Below, piece after piece: positions 1 to 5,195 of a DNA stretch of 8,218 nt. The notes under the pieces are model-generated. The model saw nothing but the letters and a program-made list of their open reading frames with translations, had not been told where the DNA came from and made no database searches. This DNA comes from DSXH01 sp037446915 (GTDB lineage Bacteria; Bacteroidota; Ignavibacteria; Ignavibacteriales; Melioribacteraceae): positions 1-8,218 of the forward strand of contig JBBIHP010000115.1 in the NCBI GenBank assembly GCA_037446915.1, in the 5' to 3' direction. Made by a program: the position numbers and the translations under genes. Numbering within the stretch: position 1 is the first letter of the stretch; each line of letters opens with the position of its first letter.

Positions 1-237
1 ACCTAATAACAGAAAAAGTAAAATTCCGGTTTTATCTCGTGTGCTGGTCATTCCTAATTTTTTAAATTCCTTCTCGGCAAGTTCTCTAACATCTTTTTTA
101 AACTCGAGCAAAGAACGTTTTTCCTTAATGGAAATTCTAATTTCGCCCGAAGTGTTCTGTTCCGACGATTTAATCTGATTAGAAATTCTCAAAAAGTCGT
201 CATCACTAAAAAAGTTATATATAAATCTGTTTTTCAT
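1..237 (-). CDS. TPM-domain protein (TLP18.3/Psb32/MOLO-1 family), C-terminus cut off by the window edge
   Basis: An open frame of 79 codons runs from an ATG at 237-235 to base 1 with no stop, so the protein continues outside the window. I translated it by hand. It begins MKNRFIYNFFSDDDF and contains TSGEIRISI at residues 29-37 and KKLGMTSTRDKTGILLF around 59-75. The order acidic start, SGEIR, alpha-helical stretch, then LGM-TRD--G-L is typical of TPM domains. Such proteins are often membrane-associated and commonly encoded with LemA and a second TPM protein; the missing part probably holds membrane segments. Their biochemical role is poorly defined (some are called acid phosphatases), so I assign none. 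The gene diverges from gpmA and has its own promoter-like box 14 nt upstream. The family call rests on remembered motif shape, not a search. Confidence 0.75.
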   Translation of the reverse strand, partial: MKNRFIYNFFSDDDFLRISNQIKSSEQNTSGEIRISIKEKRSLLEFKKDVRELAEKEFKKLGMTSTRDKTGILLFLLLG

Positions 238-250
238 TTTCAAACCTATG

Positions 251-284
251 CAAAGATAACTGAAGGCAAATTTAAATGAAACAA
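251..284 (-). promoter_or_regulatory. Bacteroidota-type promoter candidate for the TPM gene
   Basis: Read on the minus strand, bases 258-251 are TATCTTTG, an exact match to the TAnnTTTG -7 box of Bacteroidota housekeeping promoters. A TTG that could serve as the -33 element is at 284-282, 23 nt upstream, at the long end of the usual spacing. Transcription would begin a few bases before the ATG at 237, giving a very short leader. Confidence 0.5.
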
Positions 285-303
285 AACGAGGTTCAATTTT
301 TAT

Positions 304-311
304 TATATTTG
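304..311 (+). promoter_or_regulatory. Promoter -7 box candidate for gpmA
   Basis: TATATTTG matches TAnnTTTG exactly. I see no clear TTG at the proper -33 distance, so only the -7 half is supported. If it is used, the transcript starts at about 315-318. That would exclude the upstream ATG at 314 as start codon and favour the ATG at 347. Confidence 0.45.
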
Positions 312-346
312 TAATGTCTTCTATAACAAATTATGGTGAATGTAAA

Positions 347-1093
347 ATGTACAAAGTAGTATTACTAAGACATGGCGAAAGCGAATGGAATAAGTTAAAT
401 CTTTTTACCGGATGGACAGATGTTGATCTGTCTGAAAAAGGTCTTAATGAAGCCCACGAAGCCGGAAAAACTCTTAAATCAGAAGGTTTCAAATTCGATA
501 TTGCGTTTACATCTGTTCTTAAAAGGGCAATTAGAACACTTGATATTACTCTGGATGAAATGGACTTGATGTGGATTCCTGTTATTAAAAACTGGAGATT
601 AAATGAAAGACATTACGGTGCTCTGCAAGGATTGAACAAAGCGGAAACAGCCGAGAAATACGGAATGGATCAGGTCAAATTGTGGAGAAGAAGTTACGAT
701 GTTCCACCACCGGTTCTTGATGAAAATGATGAACGTTACCCCGGTAAAGATCCGCGTTATGCTGATATGGATAAAAAAGATGTTCCGCTTACAGAGAGTT
801 TAAAATTAACTGTCGATCGATTCTTACCATACTGGCATGAAACAATTGCGCCTGTAATTAAGAGCGGTAAAAAAGTTATTATTGCGGCGCACGGAAATAG
901 TTTGCGTGCTCTTGTAAAATACCTGGATAATATTTCTGAACAGGAAATTGTTGAATTAAATATTCCAACTGGAATTCCACTGGTTTATGAACTTGATGCC
1001 AGCTTAAAACCGATTAAGCATTATTATCTTGGCGACCAGGAAGCTATTAACGCTGCTATAAATGCAGTTGCCAAACAAACCGAAAAAAAATGA
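347..1093 (+). CDS. gpmA: 2,3-bisphosphoglycerate-dependent phosphoglycerate mutase
   Basis: The enzyme interconverts 3-phosphoglycerate and 2-phosphoglycerate in glycolysis and gluconeogenesis, through a phosphohistidine, in the cytoplasm. From the ATG at 347 the product has 248 residues, close to the 250 of E. coli GpmA. The phosphoacceptor motif LRHGESEWN is at residues 7-15, with the catalytic His at 9. NERHYGALQG follows with the probable acid/base Glu at 87, and AAHGNSLRAL carries the second His at 182. YPGKDPRYADM is also typical of the cofactor-dependent class. An in-frame ATG at 314 would add 11 residues ahead of the conserved MYKVVLLRHG start. I reject it because that extension is unlike the family and overlaps the predicted transcription start. 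The gene appears monocistronic, followed by a hairpin. The function is very secure. Confidence 0.96.
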   Translation: MYKVVLLRHGESEWNKLNLFTGWTDVDLSEKGLNEAHEAGKTLKSEGFKFDIAFTSVLKRAIRTLDITLDEMDLMWIPVIKNWRLNERHYGALQGLNKAETAEKYGMDQVKLWRRSYDVPPPVLDENDERYPGKDPRYADMDKKDVPLTESLKLTVDRFLPYWHETIAPVIKSGKKVIIAAHGNSLRALVKYLDNISEQEIVELNIPTGIPLVYELDASLKPIKHYYLGDQEAINAAINAVAKQTEKK

Positions 1094-1107
1094 TTTTACC
1101 CCCATAA

Positions 1108-1134
1108 TTACCCCTCGCTTTAATAGAGGGGTAA
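1108..1134 (+). terminator. Hairpin after gpmA, probable terminator
   Basis: TTACCCCTC (1108-1116) pairs perfectly with GAGGGGTAA (1126-1134) across a 9-nt loop. Only a short T-run (1136-1138) follows, so it is weaker than a textbook intrinsic terminator. A second upstream arm, TTTACCCC at 1095-1102, can compete for the same 3' arm. Confidence 0.5.
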
Positions 1135-1154
1135 ATTTGGGACGGTCAAAGGTC

Positions 1155-1185
1155 TTGCATAACAATTAGATAAAATTTAATATTG
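1155..1185 (+). promoter_or_regulatory. Promoter candidate for the porV-like gene
   Basis: TTG at 1155-1157 is followed, 20 nt later, by TAATATTG at 1178-1185. This has the Bacteroidota TTG-N(17-23)-TAnnTTTG layout with one mismatch in the -7 box. The start would be near 1190, giving a leader of about 60 nt before the ATG at 1249. Confidence 0.4.
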
Positions 1186-1191
1186 TAGCGC

Positions 1192-1252
1192 AGAAAGGAG
1201 AAAATTGATAGTTATTTCTACTGTAACAGACACAAAGGGAATTATTTTATGA
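1192..1252 (+). other. Possible leader mini-ORF with strong ribosome site
   Basis: The strongest Shine-Dalgarno-like sequence of this leader, AGAAAGGAG at 1192-1200, is 48 nt from the ATG of the porV-like gene, too far to serve it. Four bases after it a TTG (1205) opens a 15-codon frame reading MIVISTVTDTKGIIL, stopping at TGA 1250-1252. That stop overlaps the downstream ATG as ATGA. A purine-rich AAAGGGA at 1234-1240 is the likely direct ribosome site for that ATG. The mini-ORF may be chance; it is recorded because the spacing and coupling fit a leader peptide. Confidence 0.2.
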
Positions 1253-2280
1253 AACGCATAATTCTTGTTTTCTCCTTTTTTATTATTGCCATCACTAATA
1301 TTCAATCCCAGACAGTAATCGGAAAGTATGCAGGTGAATTTCTTGCTCTTGGCGTTGGCGGGCGTGCACTTGCTATGGGAAGTGCTCACACAGCAGTTGT
1401 TAACGATGTTACAGCCGGGTACTGGAATCCAGCGGGATTAGCACGTATTAATTACCCTCAATTTTCTCTAATGCACGAAGAACACTTTGGATCGCTCGTA
1501 AATTATAACTACGGTGCAGTTGCCATTCCGTATGGTAATGATATGAGTTTCGGATTAAGCGTTATCCGCTTGAGTGTTGATGGAATTCCCGATACACGCA
1601 ATGCTCTTTACGATGCCAACGGCGATGGCGTTCTCGATATTCACACTGACCGTCTCGATTATTCAAAGATTTCGGAATTCAGCAATACCGATTGGGCAGT
1701 TTATCTTACTTTTGCAAAGAGACATTCGGATAATTTTTATTGGGGTGCAAATGTAAAAATTATTAGAAGAGATCTTGCAGAGTTTGGTGCAACAGGAATT
1801 GGTTTTGATGTTGGTGCGTTATATATGCCGTATGAAGATTTATTTATCGGCGCAAATATTCAGGATGTTACTACTACTTTAGTGGCCTGGAGTACCGGGC
1901 GGAATGAATTAATAACCCCGACTGCAAAGATTGGCGCTGCTTATGCGTTCAATTTCTTAGGTGGTAAAATTATGCCGGCTGTTGATTTCGACTTACGGTT
2001 TGAAAATAGAAAATTTGCTTCAACATTTAATGTCGGTCCAGTTAGCTTCGATCCGCATGCTGGTTTAGAGTATAATTACAAAAATATTTTTGCAGTCCGC
2101 GCTGGTTATAACGATGTAAAACAGTTTACGCTTGGTGCAGGAATTTATTTGCCCAAGCTTCAGATCGATTATTCATTTGCAAGATTCAACCAGTCGGAAT
2201 CCGACCGGCTTCCGGATTCTCATCGTATATCATTAATACTTACTCTTGAAGAACCAAAATTTTTAAGAGACGGAAATTAA
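1249..2280 (+). CDS. PorV/PorQ-like outer-membrane beta-barrel protein
   Basis: This 343-residue exported protein starts with a signal peptide (residues 1-20, MKRIILVFSFFIIAITNIQS), which fixes the ATG at 1249. The mature N-terminus has GEFLALGVGGRALAMGSAHT (29-48) and YWNPAGLA (58-65), the hallmark of the PorV/PorQ (UPF0164) group within the FadL-like barrel superfamily. The rest alternates polar and hydrophobic residues as in beta-strands and ends in an aromatic/hydrophobic strand (RISLILTL) before a short tail. PorV binds type IX secretion substrates at the cell surface in Bacteroidota; many paralogues exist in related genomes and their roles are unknown. No other secretion gene is present here, so the specific PorV role is not claimed. 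A DANGDGVLD loop at 122-130 resembles a calcium-binding EF-hand/dockerin loop, probably in a surface loop. The stop codon lies in a hairpin loop. Confidence 0.82.
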   Translation: MKRIILVFSFFIIAITNIQSQTVIGKYAGEFLALGVGGRALAMGSAHTAVVNDVTAGYWNPAGLARINYPQFSLMHEEHFGSLVNYNYGAVAIPYGNDMSFGLSVIRLSVDGIPDTRNALYDANGDGVLDIHTDRLDYSKISEFSNTDWAVYLTFAKRHSDNFYWGANVKIIRRDLAEFGATGIGFDVGALYMPYEDLFIGANIQDVTTTLVAWSTGRNELITPTAKIGAAYAFNFLGGKIMPAVDFDLRFENRKFASTFNVGPVSFDPHAGLEYNYKNIFAVRAGYNDVKQFTLGAGIYLPKLQIDYSFARFNQSESDRLPDSHRISLILTLEEPKFLRDGN

Positions 2281-2296
2281 TCCGTCTCTAATTTTT
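2266..2296 (+). terminator. Hairpin spanning the stop codon of the porV-like gene; terminator or attenuator
   Basis: AGAGACGGA (2266-2274) pairs perfectly with TCCGTCTCT (2281-2289). The 6-nt loop AATTAA contains the TAA stop, and a T5 run is at 2292-2296. The next gene starts only 10 nt after the stem. This fits partial intrinsic termination between two co-directional genes; a ribosome reaching the stop would block folding. Confidence 0.6.
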
Positions 2297-2298
2297 AT

Positions 2299-2847
2299 AT
2301 GAAAAGACTATCAATAGTTTTTTTCGCTTCATTAATTCTTTATACGTGTTCACCTTCCCTAAATTCTATTTATAAATTCGATTACCCGTTAACCCAGCAG
2401 AGTGCATTTTCAAAAACCACAAACATTTCAGTTAAACTCCCCGAGGGCTGGTTTACAGCAGAGGATAATGAATGCAAATGCATCGATCTCTGGCTAATTA
2501 GAAATGATTATAAACAATCGCTTAACTTTACTTCAATTCATGTTAATGACATAACAAGAAAAAATATTTTGCAGAACGGAATAGAAAAATTAGCCGCGCT
2601 CAGCAAGATTTCTGTAAAAGCCAAACTGGGAAAATATTTTAAGGGATTTTTTAATGACGAAGTTTTTGAATTAAACGGCAAGCGGTTTTCTGCTTACGAG
2701 TATGAAAATACAGAAGGTATTATCAACCGCGTTGTTTTATTTGAATACAAGAATAATTTTTATGAATTAACTGCGATTTCGAAGGAAACCGGAAATTATG
2801 AGCAGTTGTGGGTAATTCAAAATACAGTGCTTACCTCATTAAATTAA
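2299..2847 (+). CDS. Small lipoprotein of unknown function
   Basis: I do not recognise this 182-residue protein. It starts with a lipoprotein signal: two basic residues, a hydrophobic stretch, then LYTC at residues 14-17, with Cys17 as the likely lipidated residue (Thr at -1 is tolerated). The mature part is mixed alpha/beta, with SVKLPEGWF (45-52), a C-K-C pair at 59-61, and alternating strands such as NRVVLFEYKNNFYELTAIS. The pattern 'LPEGW ... strands ... helix' recalls PsbP/Mog1-like folds, but this is only an impression. It follows the porV-like gene by 18 nt, with a hairpin between, and precedes the sigma factor gene by 61 nt, so it could belong to either unit. It is probably anchored in a membrane facing the periplasm. 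Confidence 0.75.
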   Translation: MKRLSIVFFASLILYTCSPSLNSIYKFDYPLTQQSAFSKTTNISVKLPEGWFTAEDNECKCIDLWLIRNDYKQSLNFTSIHVNDITRKNILQNGIEKLAALSKISVKAKLGKYFKGFFNDEVFELNGKRFSAYEYENTEGIINRVVLFEYKNNFYELTAISKETGNYEQLWVIQNTVLTSLN

Positions 2848-2908
2848 TCTATCTTCAGGCAACATTTCGACAACTAATGCATCTTTAATATAAAGCGGAA
2901 ATAATTTT

Positions 2909-3436
2909 TTGAGTGAACAACTCGAAAATATTATTGATTTCACACTTACGTATAATCAGTACAAGCGGCACCTCTTTAATTATACGCTTAAGATGGTTAA
3001 CGACCGGCTGACGTGTGAAGATATTATCCAGAATGTATTCTTGAAGTTATTTGAAAATTTGAAACGGATCCGTAACAAAGATAGTATTCAATACTGGCTT
3101 TTCAGTACAGTCCGTAACGAGATTTATTCGTATTACAGGAAAAAGAAAATCAGGATTGATCAGTTTGGAAGCAATGATGCTGATGAAATTGAAATTGAAT
3201 CGCCGGACAAAATTGAAAATGACTTCGACAACAAAGAAATGAAAGAGCTTATAATTAATGAACTTAATAAAATGGGGATTGATCAGCGTGAAGTATTCTT
3301 ACTTAAAGAATACGGCGGACTAAGCTACAAAGAAATTGCTGAAGTTATGAACATTGATGAGGAGCTTGTAAAAAGCAGACTATTTAAGACCCGGCAGAAA
3401 TTAATTAAAAAGTTATCAAAAATTGTTTTGGAGTAG
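2909..3436 (+). CDS. ECF-type RNA polymerase sigma factor (sigma-70 family)
   Basis: This 175-residue protein has the two-domain ECF layout. Region 2 is at about 17-82, with CEDIIQNVFLKLFENL (core RNA polymerase binding) and YWLFSTVRNEIYSYYRKKK. An acidic linker covers about 88-112. Region 4 is at about 117-170, where GLSYKEIAEVMNIDEELVKS forms the helix-turn-helix that reads the -35 element. It would redirect RNA polymerase to a stress or envelope regulon. The start is a TTG at 2909: an in-frame TAA lies at 2891-2893, no ATG lies between, and the first internal ATG (residue 29) would cut into region 2. Only a weak purine stretch precedes it. The anti-sigma gene begins 2 nt after the stop, so the two are translationally linked. 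Targets cannot be read from this window. Confidence 0.93.
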   Translation: MSEQLENIIDFTLTYNQYKRHLFNYTLKMVNDRLTCEDIIQNVFLKLFENLKRIRNKDSIQYWLFSTVRNEIYSYYRKKKIRIDQFGSNDADEIEIESPDKIENDFDNKEMKELIINELNKMGIDQREVFLLKEYGGLSYKEIAEVMNIDEELVKSRLFKTRQKLIKKLSKIVLE

Positions 3437-3438
3437 TT

Positions 3439-3897
3439 ATGCTAAGTGATGATATAAAAAAAATTGTTGATCAATATTTTGATGGGGAGCTGGAAAAAAG
3501 TAAAGAAACCTTTCTTTTCTCTGAGCTTTCTGTTAACGAAGAAAGTAGGGAATATTTCAAACGGGTTAATAAATACAAAAATGCTATTCAGGAAGCCTAC
3601 GAAGAATTTCCCGCATCGTTAGAAAGAAAAATCTTTAGCTCCGTAAGAGGACTTAGTGTAAAATCGTATAGTAAAAGTAGATTATTCCCTTTGCTCTCAT
3701 ATTCACTCGCGTTGGTTCTTCTTATTATTGGGCTGTTTATGTTTTTAGAAGTCCGGGAGTACCGTAAAGAAATTCAATTAACATCCCGACAAATGATAGA
3801 GCAGCAAAAAACAATTAACTTGCTTATAAATAGTCTGCCTCCAGTCAAAATTGAAACAGAATTAAATAATGCAGTAATAATAAAAGCAAATTTATGA
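3439..3897 (+). CDS. Membrane-bound anti-sigma factor without zinc ligands
   Basis: This 152-residue protein is called anti-sigma from position and layout. An N-terminal cytoplasmic helical domain (about 1-70) has the IVDQYFDGEL signature (9-18) common to anti-sigma domains. One membrane helix follows at about 82-103, then a charged, Gln-rich possible coiled coil (104-130) and a short tail, presumably periplasmic. The classical HxxxCxxC zinc motif is absent and the protein has no cysteine at all, so it must fold without zinc. It should sequester the sigma factor encoded just upstream and release it on an envelope signal. The start is 2 nt after the sigma stop; its own TGA overlaps an ATG of the next frame. 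No close family assignment can be made beyond this. Confidence 0.82.
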   Translation: MLSDDIKKIVDQYFDGELEKSKETFLFSELSVNEESREYFKRVNKYKNAIQEAYEEFPASLERKIFSSVRGLSVKSYSKSRLFPLLSYSLALVLLIIGLFMFLEVREYRKEIQLTSRQMIEQQKTINLLINSLPPVKIETELNNAVIIKANL

Positions 3898-3901
3898 GGT
3901 G
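3896..3901 (+). promoter_or_regulatory. Ribosome binding site that decides the start of the TonB-C lipoprotein
   Basis: GAGGTG lies 4 nt before the ATG at 3906 and covers the last bases of the anti-sigma stop codon. The upstream ATG at 3894 has no such site, and starting there would put four extra residues (MRCE) ahead of a normal lipoprotein signal. Confidence 0.6.
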
Positions 3902-3905
3902 TGAA

Positions 3906-4742
3906 ATGAAAAAAATATTTGTTGTGTTTAGTCTTCTGGCAGTTCTCTTTGGGTGCGGTGAAAAAAAGAACAGGATTGAACTAATTGAGAACAACGATAT
4001 GATTTACTATTCTCTTAATGAACTCAAGCATAAACCGGTTCTAAAAAATGATATTGATAAGATTAAGAGCGAAATCAAATCAATATTTTTAAGTAAAGTA
4101 GACAACTTGGAATCTCAAACATTCCCAATATCATTGTTATATGATTATTTTGTTGGTAATGACGGTAGAATTGAAAAACTGATGCCGGCAACAAGAATTA
4201 ATCGTAACAGAGAAGTGCTAAGAACAAAAGGCTCAAATCTACCGGAGAATTTCTTTAGAGATATTGAACCGGAGATTCTTAAAATTCTGGAAAAAGTGGA
4301 ATTCACTTCGGATTCATCGTTAGTCAAATTTAAAGGCCTCCTTTTTATTTTGATAGGTAAAGAATTTAAGGAAATTGTTCCGGTGATATCGTTTGGTCTT
4401 GAGACCTCAGGTTATTCTTCGGGTAATGACAATCTTGAAGATATCTATTTTGTTGCTGTTGAAGAAGCTCCGAATCCAATTGGTGGAATTGAAGCCATTC
4501 AGAAAAAAATTACATATCCGGAAGTTGCTAAAAGAGCCGGTATTCAAGGCAGAGTTTTTGTTAAAGCATTTATTAATGAAAAGGGTGATGTTGTTAGGTG
4601 TGAGATTATAAAAGGGGTCCATCCTGCTCTCGATTCCGCTGCTGTTGATGCGGTTATGAAAACAAAATTTACACCGGGAAGTCAAAAAGGCAAACCGGTT
4701 AAGGTTCAGGTCTCTATTCCAATTGTATTTGCACTTAAATAG
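3906..4742 (+). CDS. Lipoprotein with C-terminal TonB domain
   Basis: From the ATG at 3906 the product has 278 residues; an ATG at 3894, overlapping the anti-sigma stop, would add four. The lipoprotein signal is clear: MKKIFVVFSLLAVLFGC, with lipobox LFGC and Cys17. Residues 191-278 form a TonB C-terminal (energy-transducer type) domain: IGGIEAI, ITYPEVAKRAGIQGRVFVKA, FINEKGDV, the helix LDSAAVDAV, KFTPG (254-258) and the final strand VSIPIVFALK. A normal TonB has an N-terminal inner-membrane helix that contacts ExbBD and a proline-rich spacer; both are missing, so it cannot be a conventional energy transducer. The central part (77-150) looks like a degenerate second copy of the same fold. 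It is about half identical to the next protein over the domain, by eye. Role unknown; probably an envelope sensor or structural factor of this sigma operon. Confidence 0.85.
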   Translation: MKKIFVVFSLLAVLFGCGEKKNRIELIENNDMIYYSLNELKHKPVLKNDIDKIKSEIKSIFLSKVDNLESQTFPISLLYDYFVGNDGRIEKLMPATRINRNREVLRTKGSNLPENFFRDIEPEILKILEKVEFTSDSSLVKFKGLLFILIGKEFKEIVPVISFGLETSGYSSGNDNLEDIYFVAVEEAPNPIGGIEAIQKKITYPEVAKRAGIQGRVFVKAFINEKGDVVRCEIIKGVHPALDSAAVDAVMKTKFTPGSQKGKPVKVQVSIPIVFALK

Positions 4743-4755
4743 ATCACAAACAAAT

Positions 4756-4762
4756 GGGGGAG
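4756..4762 (+). promoter_or_regulatory. Ribosome binding site of the small TonB-C protein
   Basis: GGGGGAG ends 2 nt before the ATG at 4765. With the signal peptide that follows, it fixes this start over an in-frame ATG at 4723, which lies inside the preceding gene and would add 14 polar residues ahead of the signal. Confidence 0.6.
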
Positions 4763-4764
4763 TT

Positions 4765-5136
4765 ATGAAAACTCTAAAAAATGTCATCGTGTTTGTTGTC
4801 GCAGTATTAATGGCTTCTGCCAATGTTATTTCTGCTCAGGATAAAAAAGATCTTGATAAACAACCTGTACCGGTTGGCGGTATGGAATCGATTCTAAAAA
4901 ATATTAAATACCCCGAAGATGCCAAAAAAGATAAAATAGAAGGAAAAGTACTTGTAAGAGCATTTATAAATGAAAATGGTGTTGTAACTAATGTGAAGAT
5001 TGAAGAGGGGAATAACAAACTATTAATTGATGCTGCACTTAATGCTGTGAAAGCAACAAAATTTACTCCGGGTGAATTAAAAGGGAAGAAAGTTCAAGCA
5101 GAGGTCGTTGTTCCAATAGTTTTCAAGCTGAGCTAA
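4765..5136 (+). CDS. Small exported protein consisting of a TonB C-terminal domain
   Basis: This is a 123-residue protein with a cleavable signal peptide (residues 1-24, ending NVISA before QDKK). Unlike its neighbour it has no lipobox cysteine, so it should be soluble in the periplasm or exported further. Nearly all of the mature part (35-123) is a TonB C-terminal domain: PVGGMESILKNIKYP, EGKVLVRAFINENGVV, the helix LIDAALNAVKATKFTPG and the closing strand VVVPIVFKLS. There is no membrane anchor or proline-rich spacer. About 45 of 87 aligned residues match the domain of the lipoprotein 22 nt upstream (counted by eye), so the two look like a tandem duplication. It may bind a TonB-box-like partner or pair with its neighbour; neither is shown by the sequence. 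It is the last gene before a strong terminator. Confidence 0.87.
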   Translation: MKTLKNVIVFVVAVLMASANVISAQDKKDLDKQPVPVGGMESILKNIKYPEDAKKDKIEGKVLVRAFINENGVVTNVKIEEGNNKLLIDAALNAVKATKFTPGELKGKKVQAEVVVPIVFKLS

Positions 5137-5165
5137 GAATAAAATATGAAAAAGAAGGGGGGACT

Positions 5166-5195
5166 AATAAAGGGCGGAATGAACCGCCCTTTATT
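5166..5195. terminator. Bidirectional intrinsic terminator between convergent operons
   Basis: AATAAAGGGCGG (5166-5177) pairs perfectly with CCGCCCTTTATT (5184-5195) over 12 bp, with loop AATGAA. The GC core flanked by A/T arms works in both directions. It ends the plus-strand sigma/TonB-C operon, and its last base is the last base of the rseP stop codon on the minus strand. Confidence 0.85.

Noticed and set aside
1177..1389. A 70-codon minus-strand open frame over the start of the porV-like gene.
   Set aside because: It overlaps the signal-peptide region antisense and shows no ribosome site or family-like sequence.
2858..2890. A GCAAC-containing stretch before the sigma gene as a self-regulated ECF promoter (AAC -35 element plus a -10).
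   Set aside because: I could not find a convincing -10 at the right distance, and the motif is too short. A comparison of promoters across the sigma regulon would decide it.
3906..4742. Annotation of the lipoprotein as TonB itself.
   Set aside because: It has a lipobox Cys rather than a TonB membrane helix and lacks the proline-rich spacer, and no exbB or exbD is nearby. Only the C-terminal domain is shared.
4407..4823. A 138-codon minus-strand open frame opposite the TonB-C genes.
   Set aside because: It lies antisense to two well-supported domains, and its protein is rich in Asn, Phe and Cys without any recognisable pattern. A shadow frame.
3439..5136. A defence or toxin-antitoxin system in the plus-strand operon.
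   Set aside because: All genes have export signals or sigma/anti-sigma features; no nuclease, toxin or effector domain is visible, and base use is like the neighbouring housekeeping genes.
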